A DNA stretch of 64,000 nucleotides. It comes from Cryobacterium glaciale (lineage in GTDB: Bacteria > Actinomycetota > Actinomycetes > Actinomycetales > Microbacteriaceae). The stretch spans positions 232,316-296,315 of the forward strand of contig NZ_SOEY01000019.1 in the NCBI RefSeq assembly GCF_004402535.1. The letters run 5' to 3'. Below are positions 52,005-61,203 of this stretch, piece by piece (position 1 is the stretch's first letter; every line of letters starts with the position of its first letter). Under the pieces are notes generated by a model, which ran no database searches, was not told the DNA's origin, and saw only the letters and a list, made by a program, of their open reading frames with translations. Position numbers and translations under genes: made by a program.

Positions 52005-55000
52005 TCGGCCTCGTCGTCGGCGCGAAAGACCACGCTCGCGGTGCGGGAATCGTTGCGGCTGGTGTTGGTGATGGAGGTGATGCCTCCGACGTAGGGTTCG
52101 ATCGTCTGGAGCAGTTTTTCGGGGGTGGCCAGGATCATGTGGAATCCGAATTCCACGAACACGTCCATCGCCATGCGGGTGTAACGGCTGTCGGCCTTGT
52201 CGAACGCTTCGTCAAGGATGATTGTGGCGTAGGTCGGCAGCTCGTCTTCGTCGGCAGCAAGCTGGTAGCGCAGGGCCGCCGCGAGGCAGAAAATGACGAG
52301 CTTCTGCCGCTGCCCGCCCGAGAGACCGGCGCTGGAGTCATGCACGTTCACCGTGCGGCCGGCCAGGTCGACTTCGTGGGCCATGAAGGTGACGTGTTCG
52401 CGGGTGTCGAGGCAGCGGCGGCGCCAGGCGACGTCGGCGTTCTCGCTCGACGCCAAACGTTGCATGATCTGGTTGAGAACAATGAACCTTCGTTCGGCTG
52501 CAGCGAGGTCTTCGTCGTTCCAGGCGCCGTCGGCAACGGTCTTGAGGTCGGCCATGAACTGCAGCACCTCGGGAGCCCGCCGCGTCTTCACCTCAATGCG
52601 CAGATAGCGTTCCACATCGAATCGGGAACGGCCGAGCGACGCGTTGACCGGGTCGATTCGGTCCACGACGAGTTTGGGGGCATCGCGAATATCCGAGGCG
52701 AGGTGGCCGATGAGATCACGCGATTTTTCGCGCAGCAGCTTGAGAAAGTTGCCCTCGTGCTCGGGCAGACCGCGAGCCACGATCCCCTCGAGCAGGGCGC
52801 GATAGCCTGCCCGGTCGTCGATCGAAGGGCTCAGGTCAGCGGATGCTGCAGGCCAGTTCGCTTTGAATGCTCCTGCCCCTAACACGAAGGCCGATTGCGC
52901 CTGGCCGATCACATCTTGTGCGGCACGCCACTCACGATTCAACGCTTCGCTGACCTTACGGCCGACTTCCTCTATGTTCTTGCGATCGATTTTGCGTCGC
53001 TCGGAGCGATAACGGGTCTCGAGCAGGTTCGTGTCCGCATCCGACAGTGCGGCTTCCTCGTCGGTGTTGCGCGATTGCACCCGTCGACCGATGTTGTCGA
53101 TGAGCTGCCCGAGTTCGCGCAGAATCGCCCCGCCCTGACTCACTTCGAGGGCGCGCGCCCTGGCTGTGGCTTCGGCCGCGTGCTGCCGGGCACGGGCATC
53201 CGTTTCGACGGCGATCGCTCCCTGTAATTCGTGGTTGCCGGTGGTGAGCGCTTCGAGCTGCCGGCGACGCGCACGCACGAGTTCATCAGCCGCTATGCGG
53301 TCGAGCTCTGACCAGTCCTGGCCGAGCACACGCTCCAGGACGGTGCGGCGTCGGGTGGCGGAGTCTCGCACGTGTTGCGCCTGCTTGAGCCTGTTGTCGG
53401 CCTCGCGGTGCCGCTGGTCTGCCTGGCGGCGGCGCTCCAGCAACAGGTCGATCTTGGCTTCGTTGTCGGCTCCAAGAATCCACTGGCTACGGTCGTCTAC
53501 CCGGTGGCGGTCGTTCTTCTCATACCGACGAGCGCCTTTCTTGACCTGCCCACCGATCGTGACGCCCTTCTCAACTTCGTCGAGCTCATCGGGATGGTCG
53601 ACGCAGGCGTAGTCGAATTCCTGGGCGGTGCGCGTTTGCAACCAGTCGTGGAAAGGGCCGTCGCTCACGCGAATACGGTGCAGCAGCGACCGGCCGGTTC
53701 GGGCGGCCTTGGGTGCGTCGGCGAGCGTCGGAACCGCCTCGAACACGAGCCGGGCACCGAGGTTACGTGACTCGACGCGGCGGCGCACCTCGGGCAGATA
53801 GTCGTCGCGCACCAGCAGGGCATTCGCGAGCGGATACAGCACTCGCTCGATCGCACCGCTCCAGGCAGAGAACTCCGGCAGCACTTCAATCAGCTCACCG
53901 GCGAACGGCAGCGCAGCCTCGGTGACGCCGAGTTCCTCGGCGAGCCGTTTGCGCGCGAGCAACAGCGCCGCCGGCAGGTTGCTCTTGCGGGTGCGCAGCT
54001 CGGTGAGTTCCCGGTCGACCCGGTCGAGTTCTGCCTTTGCGGCAAAGTACTGCTCGTTGTCGTCGTGATCGTGCGCTGCCTGCGGTGCGGATTCAGCCAG
54101 CACCCGGCGGCTCGACTCCTGGAATTCGACGAATTCGGCGTTATCCTGCGGTGCAATCGCAACGCCGACCCCGGCGAGATCGTCACTGAACGATTGCCAG
54201 CGCTTCGCCGTCGCCTCGTAGCTCGTCACCGCATCGGCGACGCGGGCCTGCATGAGCGCCGCGTCAGATCCGCCCAGCTGCAGCGCCCGACGTTCGGCGA
54301 CGCGCAGCAGTTCGTCCGCGTCGTCCCGAGCAGCATCCGCTGTGCCGGATTCTGCCTCGGCGCGAGCCTGTTGGGCACGCAGTGCTCCCCGTTCGTCGCC
54401 GGCGAGGCGCAGGGTGAGCTGGTCTTGGAACGGGTCGATCAGTTCGACCAGCCGTGCGGTTTCGGCGGCCGTGGCGGAGGCCGTTTCATAGTCGACGATC
54501 GAGGCCTCAAGTTGTTGCAGCTGCTCGGCCTGGCGGCGCAGCTCGACAACGTGCTGGTGGGCCTGGTTCAGCTCGCCGAACTGCTCGACCGCTGTTTTGG
54601 CCCGCTTGAAGGTGGGGGGCTCATCGAGCATGAACGACCGAAACAGCTGGTCGAGGCTGCCGAGGTTCTTGGCCGACTGGGTCTTGTGCAGGAGGTGCAG
54701 CGCGTTCTCGTTCTTAATGCCGAGCACCCGGCCGAGGCGTGAGTAGAACCGGGCGTGGCTGCCCGTGGTCGTGATGACCGCCTCCGGCCACGCTTTCTGG
54801 ATGCGCCTGGTTTCAATTCCCGAGGCGACGAATTCTTTGAAATCGAGCAGGGTCGCCCGGCCGCGGTCGATGAAGCAAACGTCCTTCAGGTCTGCTTTGT
54901 CGACGCTGGTCCCGCGCAGGTGAAACAGGCGCGCGAGGGTGACGGGGGCATCCACTTCATTGTCGAAGCCGAGCAGAATGCCGCTCCAGGTCGGCCCTTT

Positions 55001-55378
55001 TCGCAGGTAGGTACTCACGGCGCGGTCGAGGTTTTCGTCTGCCTCTTTGCTCCACGCGCCACGCACGTAGCTGATCAGGCTGCGGTCATCGTTCCGCGAT
55101 GCGGCGTCCTGGGCGGCGGCGTTGAAGCGCAACCACTTGTCGGGGGTGAGCACAGTACCGATCGCATCGAGCAGCGACGACTTGCCGGAGCCAGAGGCGC
55201 CGGTGAACAGGTGCCCCTTGCGGGCAATATCGATGGGGTGAAATCCGTCAAAGGTGCCCCAGTTGAGCAGTTCGACGCGGGCCAGCCGCCACTGCCCGAC
55301 GTGGATGGGCCCGATGATCGTCGACTGGTCCGCCGTGTCGGGGACGTCGTCGAAGCCGGGCATTTCGAGCAGTGTCAT
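52001..55378 (-). CDS. jetC: Wadjet SMC-like ATPase JetC
   Basis: 1125-residue MukB-like loop-extruding ATPase. The Walker A motif is GASGSGKSS at 60-68. Long coiled-coil arms extend from about 260 to 860, broken by a hinge-like region near 480-640. The ABC signature LSGGQRQK is at about 1019 and Walker B IILDEAFDK at about 1053. With JetA and JetB it forms a condensin-like complex that measures DNA circularity and hands small circles to JetD. Both ends overlap neighbours by four bases. Confidence 0.95.
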   Translation of the reverse strand: MTLLEMPGFDDVPDTADQSTIIGPIHVGQWRLARVELLNWGTFDGFHPIDIARKGHLFTGASGSGKSSLLDAIGTVLTPDKWLRFNAAAQDAASRNDDRSLISYVRGAWSKEADENLDRAVSTYLRKGPTWSGILLGFDNEVDAPVTLARLFHLRGTSVDKADLKDVCFIDRGRATLLDFKEFVASGIETRRIQKAWPEAVITTTGSHARFYSRLGRVLGIKNENALHLLHKTQSAKNLGSLDQLFRSFMLDEPPTFKRAKTAVEQFGELNQAHQHVVELRRQAEQLQQLEASIVDYETASATAAETARLVELIDPFQDQLTLRLAGDERGALRAQQARAEAESGTADAARDDADELLRVAERRALQLGGSDAALMQARVADAVTSYEATAKRWQSFSDDLAGVGVAIAPQDNAEFVEFQESSRRVLAESAPQAAHDHDDNEQYFAAKAELDRVDRELTELRTRKSNLPAALLLARKRLAEELGVTEAALPFAGELIEVLPEFSAWSGAIERVLYPLANALLVRDDYLPEVRRRVESRNLGARLVFEAVPTLADAPKAARTGRSLLHRIRVSDGPFHDWLQTRTAQEFDYACVDHPDELDEVEKGVTIGGQVKKGARRYEKNDRHRVDDRSQWILGADNEAKIDLLLERRRQADQRHREADNRLKQAQHVRDSATRRRTVLERVLGQDWSELDRIAADELVRARRRQLEALTTGNHELQGAIAVETDARARQHAAEATARARALEVSQGGAILRELGQLIDNIGRRVQSRNTDEEAALSDADTNLLETRYRSERRKIDRKNIEEVGRKVSEALNREWRAAQDVIGQAQSAFVLGAGAFKANWPAASADLSPSIDDRAGYRALLEGIVARGLPEHEGNFLKLLREKSRDLIGHLASDIRDAPKLVVDRIDPVNASLGRSRFDVERYLRIEVKTRRAPEVLQFMADLKTVADGAWNDEDLAAAERRFIVLNQIMQRLASSENADVAWRRRCLDTREHVTFMAHEVDLAGRTVNVHDSSAGLSGGQRQKLVIFCLAAALRYQLAADEDELPTYATIILDEAFDKADSRYTRMAMDVFVEFGFHMILATPEKLLQTIEPYVGGITSITNTSRNDSRTASVVFRADDEAE

Positions 55379-56064
55379 TCGGTCACGTCCTCGTCGGAGT
55401 CATCATCGGTCTCAGCGCCGCTTGCAAATCCCCCGCCGCCGTCGGCGATCCGCCGGTATTCGGCGCCGATGGCCTGTATCTGGTCGGCGTCGACGATCAG
55501 CCGCAGCACCGGTGAGATTTCGGCCCGGTCGTCGGCGCCGGCCGGATGAATCACGCGCAGTTTGTTTTTCATATTCAGCCAGGAAGAATTCATGCGCCGG
55601 GCGAAGTCGGCTTCGTCGCGGTCAGGTGTGCGGTAGACCCAGAGTTGCTCGAACACTTCGTCCTGGCCCACGATCACCCGACCCTCCCCCTCGCCGGCAA
55701 GCAGCATCTGGCGCAGCACCAGCAGCATCGCGGTGTCGAGAAAGGTGAGCGCCGCGGTCCGAACCGTGTTCGGAGTTTTCAGCTCAGTCGTGCTCACGTT
55801 GCGCACGAAGGCGAACTCACCGACGCGGTCGATCACGAGATCGAGGAACAGCTCGTGCAGGCGAGAACGCAGGGCGATTTCATCGGCCAGTAACGCCGAC
55901 CAGAGGGCTGGCGCCTTCACGCCCGACAGGTAGGGCCCCTTGATCAGCTCGAGCAGTGCGCGCCGGGATAGCTCTCCGAGTATGCCGGTGTCTTGCGCCC
56001 AGAGAGCGGGCCCGGGCGCGGAAAGATCCTGCGCTTCGCCAATAGTTGCGGTGGTGTCGGTCAC
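55375..56064 (-). CDS. jetB: Wadjet subunit JetB (DUF4194)
   Basis: 229 residues, the kite-like MukE homologue of Wadjet (DUF4194). The core block is SRRALLELIKGPYLSGVK, with winged-helix segments further on, FVRNVSTTEL and a strongly acidic C-terminus (ETDDDSDEDVTE). The start is GTG 56064, overlapping the jetA stop as GTGA. A longer upstream in-frame reading would run into jetA and is rejected. The gene's last four bases overlap the jetC start. Confidence 0.92.
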   Translation of the reverse strand: MTDTTATIGEAQDLSAPGPALWAQDTGILGELSRRALLELIKGPYLSGVKAPALWSALLADEIALRSRLHELFLDLVIDRVGEFAFVRNVSTTELKTPNTVRTAALTFLDTAMLLVLRQMLLAGEGEGRVIVGQDEVFEQLWVYRTPDRDEADFARRMNSSWLNMKNKLRVIHPAGADDRAEISPVLRLIVDADQIQAIGAEYRRIADGGGGFASGAETDDDSDEDVTE

Positions 56065-57512
56065 AGCAGTCTCCCCGTGAAACGGTAGATCGGAATGTCG
56101 GCGGCGCGAGCGGCCTGGTCGCTGCCCTGCCAGCGCACGGTCTCGACGCCGCCGGGAATGGTGCCCTGGTGGGCGGCGAGGGTGAGCAGGCCCACGACGC
56201 TCGCGACGCCCTGGCTGGCCGGGTGACGTTCCAGTACCTCCCGCACGGTGCACACGTCGAGTTCGGTGAGCACGGTGTTGACGTTGTCGATGAGTTCTGC
56301 GAAATCGATCTCGGTCTCCCGGGCGAGGGCGCGCAGGGCGGCGAGGTCGGCTGTACCGGCGACATGTTCGACGATAGGCGCCGTCGCATCGAGTTCGGCT
56401 GGGTCGTGCAAACGCACGGCGCCGACGCTGCGCAGCGCGACCGCCGACAGCTCGAGGTGCAGCGTGGTTGGTTGATACGGCTTGGTGTGAGCGGATGCCG
56501 CCACTCCGGTGGCGAGCGCACCCCGCAGTAGGGAGCGCAGTACCCGGTCGCGCTGGTAGTCCTGGGACTGCACATAGCGGCGCAGGCCGCGGGCGAACGC
56601 GGTGATCACCTCGTGGATCTCGCCGCTGTGGTCCTTGAGCGTGCCGATGAAGCGGCGCAGAAACTGGCGCTGGGCGGGCGTGAGGTCAGCCGCGAAATCA
56701 CCGGCCAGTACACGGGCCACATCGTCATCGAAGGCGCTGCCAACGGCGGGGTCGAGCACGAGGGCGGAGAATCCGGCGAAGCTGCGCCCCTCATCAGATT
56801 CGGCAATGAGGTCGACGCCGCGAAACACCTCGTCGAGCACGGTGCGCTGGGTGTCGTCGCTCTCGACGATACGCGCTCGCAGGTCGCGGTTGAGGTTCTC
56901 GAACTCGGCCCGCACCCGGGCGAAGTCGGATGGGATCTCCTCGGCCTGGGCCAGGATGTCCCGCACGCGTTCGAGGGCTCGGGCCGGGTCGAGGGTTTCG
57001 ACGTCGCCGGCGTGGATGCGCTCGATCTGAGCGTCGATGCGGTCGCGTTGGGCGTGCAGTTGTTCGAGGCGGCGGGTGACGTCGGGGTCGGTGTCGATGG
57101 CGAGCTGGCCCAGCTGCACGCCGATGCTGGCGAGTCGCGATTCGGTGACGGTCTGCCGCGGTGCGGCGAGCTGCTCTAAAAAGCGGATGGCGCCAAGTGC
57201 GCCCGCGGCGAGCTCGAACGTTTCACCGCGGGTGTCTTCGTCGGCCCGGCGGGTGAGGAACCCTGACTTGCGCCATTCCGCGCAGTAGCCCTGGGCATTC
57301 TGGGGCAGGTCGAAACCGTGGCCGCGGAGGGCGTCGAGGTCGTGGTCGATGCGTTCGTAGAGCTCGGCCGTGGCCAGACGCCGGCTCTCTCCCCCGAGAT
57401 GCTCGCTCAGTAATGCGGCGATGACGGGGGCGTTGGCGGCGCGGAGGAGCCGCCACGTGGCATCCGTTTCGATGAGTTGCCGCAGGGCATGCGTCTGACT
57501 GAGTGCGGACAC
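56061..57512 (-). CDS. jetA: Wadjet kleisin subunit JetA (DUF3375)
   Basis: 483 residues, the MukF-like kleisin of the Wadjet complex (DUF3375). N-terminal winged-helix segments (LATAELYERIDHDLDALRGHG) are followed by a coiled-coil middle (LEQLHAQRDRIDAQIERIHAG) and a C-terminal winged helix. The start is GTG 57512 with a near-perfect AAGGAGGT eight bases before it. TACCCT at 57540-57545 is a candidate -10. It is the first gene of jetABCD. Confidence 0.93.
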   Translation of the reverse strand: MSALSQTHALRQLIETDATWRLLRAANAPVIAALLSEHLGGESRRLATAELYERIDHDLDALRGHGFDLPQNAQGYCAEWRKSGFLTRRADEDTRGETFELAAGALGAIRFLEQLAAPRQTVTESRLASIGVQLGQLAIDTDPDVTRRLEQLHAQRDRIDAQIERIHAGDVETLDPARALERVRDILAQAEEIPSDFARVRAEFENLNRDLRARIVESDDTQRTVLDEVFRGVDLIAESDEGRSFAGFSALVLDPAVGSAFDDDVARVLAGDFAADLTPAQRQFLRRFIGTLKDHSGEIHEVITAFARGLRRYVQSQDYQRDRVLRSLLRGALATGVAASAHTKPYQPTTLHLELSAVALRSVGAVRLHDPAELDATAPIVEHVAGTADLAALRALARETEIDFAELIDNVNTVLTELDVCTVREVLERHPASQGVASVVGLLTLAAHQGTIPGGVETVRWQGSDQAARAADIPIYRFTGRLL

Positions 57513-57605
57513 GCGGCAGACCTCCTTCGACTCGCTTCAAGGGTACTGGTCGTCTGTTTCAGCCGTGCCCCCTTCGGAACCCGGCCGCGGAGCTCGGGCC
57601 GACAG

Positions 57606-58028
57606 TCAGAGGGGCACATCAGTCCATGGGTTGATCAAGGTGATTCCGAGATCCTGAAAGTCGCTGATATTTTTGGTGGCGAGCGCCATCCCCCTGCACC
57701 GGCAGATCGCCGCGATCATGCCGTCTTCCACGCTGAGCGGATGCCCGCTCGCGCGTCGAGAATCCTGCATCAATGCGTAGATACGCGCCGCGGGCTCGTC
57801 GTAGGGCAGCACGTGATCGGCATAGGTCGTTAGAGCGAGCTCTATTGCGGTCATCAAGCCGTCTCGGCGACGACCAGCGGGGAGCATTCGAACTCCGGTG
57901 AAGATCTCGCCAACGCTCACAGACGTCAGCGCAACGTTGTCGGCGACTCCATCCAACCAGGCCAGCACCGCGGGTTCCGGCCGCGTTCGCAGGGGCTCGG
58001 AAACAACGTTGGTATCCAGCACGATCAT
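57606..58028 (-). CDS. vapC: VapC-family PIN toxin
   Basis: 140 residues, an endoribonuclease toxin. PIN-domain acidic residues are present: Asp4 in MIVLDTNV, Glu in SVGEIFTG, Asp in VEDGMIAA and Asp in NISDFQDL. The layout is of the FitB type. The start overlaps the stop of the antitoxin gene by four bases (ATGA), giving the usual antitoxin-first order. It is intact by inspection. It lies 93 bases upstream of jetA on the same strand. Confidence 0.93.
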   Translation of the reverse strand: MIVLDTNVVSEPLRTRPEPAVLAWLDGVADNVALTSVSVGEIFTGVRMLPAGRRRDGLMTAIELALTTYADHVLPYDEPAARIYALMQDSRRASGHPLSVEDGMIAAICRCRGMALATKNISDFQDLGITLINPWTDVPL

Positions 58029-58252
58029 GAGAGATCGAGTTCGCGTCCCAAAGTGCGCGCCGGCAGTTTCAGGTCGTCGCTGCGAAATTCCGCCGTGGCG
58101 GCGACCCATGCTCTGGCGAAGTCACCGCCCGTCACGGCCGCACTCAATATCGATCGTGCTTCTGCTTCCATGGACTGATTGTTGGCTGCCGCGCGACGCT
58201 TGAGGCGTCGCTGTACTTCATCATCCAGATTGCGAACGGTAATAGCGGCCAT
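58025..58252 (-). CDS. vapB: VapB/FitA-type ribbon-helix-helix antitoxin
   Basis: 75 residues. The N-terminal ribbon-helix-helix is MAAITVRNLDDEVQRRLKRR followed by NNQSMEAEARSIL, the FitA-like DNA-binding part. The C-terminal tail should wrap the VapC toxin. The start is ATG 58252 with AAGGGA seven bases upstream. An inverted repeat upstream (58273-58289) is a candidate operator for autoregulation. Confidence 0.92.
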   Translation of the reverse strand: MAAITVRNLDDEVQRRLKRRAAANNQSMEAEARSILSAAVTGGDFARAWVAATAEFRSDDLKLPARTLGRELDLS

Positions 58253-58272
58253 AAGAAATCCCTTCCACAGAT

Positions 58273-58289
58273 TGCTATCAATGCTAGCA
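58273..58289. promoter_or_regulatory. Candidate vapBC operator
   Basis: TGCTA-7-TAGCA inverted repeat, 21 bases upstream of the vapB start, with TGCTA also repeated directly inside it. The size and place suit a ribbon-helix-helix autorepressor. Confidence 0.5.
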
Positions 58290-58311
58290 CCTAGGCACCA
58301 GACTGCGACGG

Positions 58312-59124
58312 TCAATCCGACGGAATGCCCGCGCGCCCGACGTGGTCGAGAATCGTCGCGCAGATTCTCATCCCGTCTTTGAACCGAGACAGCTCGAAGT
58401 TCTCCTTGGCCGCGTGATTGTTCTGGTCGGCGTTGGCATAGGGCACCAGAACCGACGGGATGCCGAGAATATCGGTGAAGACATAGTTCGGCAACGAGCT
58501 GCCAAGGCTTGGCGCCACGAAAGATTCGACGCCTGTCGCCTGCTGCACGGCACCGGCCAGAATCGCAGCAAAGGGACTGTCGAGCGCGCCCAGCACGAGC
58601 TGGGGCGTGCCGCTTCCACATCCATAGCCATCTGAGGTAATGGCGAGATCCGCCGTCAATAAGTCTTGATGGTGCCGCACGAGGTCCAGGTGCGGGCTGC
58701 CTAGCACTACCTCTCCCATAAAGAGCACTTTGACGTTGACCGGCAGCTCGCCGTGTGCGGCGAGCGTTGCCCGCAACGCCCAGAGCTGCGCGAGGTGCCG
58801 TCGCTTGTTATCGCATGTGCCGCGCCCGTAAATGAGCACGGTCGGCTGGTTTGGATCGACAAGTCGTTCGCCATACACTGCCGGCGGCCCGTATCCCTCG
58901 ACCAGGTGTGTGCGCAGACCACTCGTGCACATGCTGTGCTGCACAACCTGGGCGCAGAAGGCGAGGTCGTACGTGGGCGAAACTCCGCCGCAGACGATGC
59001 TATCGAGGTAGGCGAGTTCTTCGAGCGCAGCGGCAAATCCGGAGTCGATCTGACCGTAGACATCGTCAAGGCGCGTGACTGGACCGGCTCGAAGGCTCTC
59101 AGAGTCCTGTCGTGTCGTGAGCAT
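58312..59124 (-). pseudogene. Decayed M20-family peptidase
   Basis: The open frame gives 270 residues against about 450 for the family. After TVLIYG the sequence jumps straight to RGTCDNK. An intact enzyme would first have GHxDVQ and about 25 more residues, so the first metal-binding His and Asp are gone. The catalytic EEE-GSP motif reads GEVVLGSPHL, and the central dimerisation domain is missing. The end (SLPNYVFTDILGIPSVLVPY, DQNNHAAKENFE) is well preserved. In-frame deletions explain why the frame stays open. The start has AAAAGG seven bases upstream. It cannot be an active peptidase. Confidence 0.75.
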
Positions 59125-59371
59125 TGCGCAACCTTTTCTGGCGAGGATCGACGACCAATGGTGTTCATCATATAGATAGATGGTTTATTCAGCGATGCAA
59201 GACGCAAGAATCTGGCTGAGCATCCCACCAAGGAGGGAGCGCGATCGAGCTGATCGCGGCATGGTATGTTCCAATAATGTGCATCTCCAGCTGGCACAGC
59301 ACCCTGTCACAGCAGCTCGTGCGCACCCACGCGCCCGATGCCCATAGTCGCCAATCAATCGCGGAAGCCGC

Positions 59372-60202
59372 ATGACCTCGAACCCCGCGGAGTACGCCAT
59401 AAACGCTGACGCTCCCGCCCCACCCCCTGCGGCCGCTCACACCACGGACTACATGATCGGTCCGGTTGCAGCAGCCCTCGACATCATGCTGGAGTTCGAG
59501 AACGGGCAACGCGAGCTGCGGGTAGCCGACATTGCCCGGCGCATCGGCGTGACCCGGAATAAGGCATTCCGCCTCATCAAGACTCTCGAATCCCGCGGCT
59601 TTCTGCAACGCATGGGCGACCACTACCGGGTCGGGAGCCGTCTCCTCACCCTCGGCGAAGTCGCCGCCAAACCGATCGAGGCGCTGCGTGCGGCCGCGCA
59701 ACCCGAATTACAGGCATTACAGGTTCAGACCAACGAAACGGTTTATCTGATCACGCCTGTCGGCAACGAGGCGATCTGCATCTCCCGCATCGAGAGCACG
59801 CACTCCCTGCGCATCTCGGTCGACGTCGGGGCCAAACGGCCGTTGGATTCGGGTGCCGGGCAGAAGATGTTACTTTCCGGTCAGGACGAGCAACGGTTGG
59901 CTCAAGTGCTCAGTCACCGGGGACCTGCCTTCACCGAACACACCATCACCGACGAAAGCGAGCTGCGACATCAGCTCGACGAGATTCGCCAACGCGGTTA
60001 CAGCCTCAGCCTCGGTGAGGTCGACGCTGGGGCCGGGGCTGTCGCCGCGCCCGTCTACGACTATTCGGGCGTGATGATTGCGGCGCTGGTCATTGGCGGC
60101 GCTATGGCGCGCGTATCAGCGAATCTCGACGGTGTCTGGAAAGAGCTCGTCGTCAGCGCCGCCCACCGCATTTCTGTAACTCTTGGCTTTCAGGACAAAT
60201 AG
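59372..60202 (+). CDS. IclR-family transcriptional regulator
   Basis: 276 residues. A Pro/Ala-rich N-terminal tail is followed by a winged helix-turn-helix (LRVADIARRIGVTRNKAFRLIKTLESRG) and an IclR effector domain from about residue 110 (LQVQTNETVYLITPVGNEAICI, then GYSLSLGEVDAGAGAVAAPV). It sits 57 bases upstream of an amino-acid ABC transporter and is divergent from the M20 remnant, so it likely controls peptide or amino-acid use. The start is uncertain, because no ribosome site is clear. Confidence 0.88.
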   Translation: MTSNPAEYAINADAPAPPPAAAHTTDYMIGPVAAALDIMLEFENGQRELRVADIARRIGVTRNKAFRLIKTLESRGFLQRMGDHYRVGSRLLTLGEVAAKPIEALRAAAQPELQALQVQTNETVYLITPVGNEAICISRIESTHSLRISVDVGAKRPLDSGAGQKMLLSGQDEQRLAQVLSHRGPAFTEHTITDESELRHQLDEIRQRGYSLSLGEVDAGAGAVAAPVYDYSGVMIAALVIGGAMARVSANLDGVWKELVVSAAHRISVTLGFQDK

Positions 60203-60259
60203 TGTTAGTTCTGGCGCGTTGCGGTCTGCCCAGCCGCCCAGAGTAATGGAGTACCGACC

Positions 60260-61201
60260 ATGAAACGTATCCAAGTCGCGACAACCCTCTGCCTGGCCCT
60301 CTCGGTTTCGCTCCTGATTGGTTGCAGCGCAACGGTCGAACCAGAGAAGACTGCGGAACCGGCAGCATCCACTCTTTTGGACCAAAGCATTCATGACGCC
60401 CTGCCCCAGGCCATTCAGGACGCCGGCGAGCTCACCGTCGTCACGAGCGGAGCGAACCCGCCCTGGTGGGTGACGGTGCCCGGTGAAACCGGCGAGTATA
60501 CCGGCGCTGGCGCCGAACTCATGGCGGCCGTCGGCGAAGTAATGGGCATTGAGGTCAAGATCGCTACCGTGCCGGATATCTCCGGTGCGTTTGCCGCGAT
60601 CAGCGCCGAGCGCTACGCCTTCGGGTTCTTTCCTTACGCCGACTCGGTCGGTGGGCCGAAGGAGCGACCGGGCGCCGAATTCGTGGACGTGCTGCAGGAG
60701 GTCGTGCCATTCCTGGTCGAAAAGGGCAACCCGAAGAACGTCACCAGCATGGACGAATTATGTGACGTGACCGTTGCAGCGCTGGCCAACGCCGCCACCT
60801 ACAAGGTTGCAGAGGCCCAGGCAGTGAAATGCCAGGAGCAGGGCAAGGACCTGACCGTACTCAGCGTCGCGAGCGTACCCGACGGTGTGCTGGCACTGCG
60901 ATCAGGGCGAACGGATGCCTTCTTCACCGGCGGAGCTTCACTGTTCCACGCGGCCAAGGAGTCGAACGGCGAGCTGGAAGTCGTGGGGGACGATTTTGCG
61001 AACGGGTTCGCCGGTCAGTTCATGGGAGCGTTGCTCCCGAAGGACTCCGAACTCTCCGATCCACTGCTCGCGAGCTTTCAGGTGCTGTTCGACAACGGTG
61101 ACTACGAGAAGATCATGACCAAGTACGGCCTCGACCGCGAGATCATCGACCAGCCCGGCATCAACCTCTACGCCGACTGGCTCGTCGAGAACCCGCAGTA
61201 A
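60260..61201 (+). CDS. Amino-acid ABC transporter substrate-binding lipoprotein
   Basis: 313 residues with a lipobox cysteine at 22 (SLLIGC). The mature part is a family 3 (polar amino acid) binding protein: GELTVVTSGANPPWW, then GAELMAAVGEVMGIEVKI and GRTDAFFTGGASLFH. The ligand pocket is not resolvable by eye. GGAGTA lies eight bases before the ATG. It is the first gene of a binding protein-permease-ATPase set. Confidence 0.9.
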   Translation: MKRIQVATTLCLALSVSLLIGCSATVEPEKTAEPAASTLLDQSIHDALPQAIQDAGELTVVTSGANPPWWVTVPGETGEYTGAGAELMAAVGEVMGIEVKIATVPDISGAFAAISAERYAFGFFPYADSVGGPKERPGAEFVDVLQEVVPFLVEKGNPKNVTSMDELCDVTVAALANAATYKVAEAQAVKCQEQGKDLTVLSVASVPDGVLALRSGRTDAFFTGGASLFHAAKESNGELEVVGDDFANGFAGQFMGALLPKDSELSDPLLASFQVLFDNGDYEKIMTKYGLDREIIDQPGINLYADWLVENPQ

Positions 61202-61203
61202 TC

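Noticed and set aside
57513..57605. LexA/SOS box controlling jetABCD
   Set aside because: I looked for the actinobacterial CGAAC-N4-GTTCG pattern and found none in the interval.
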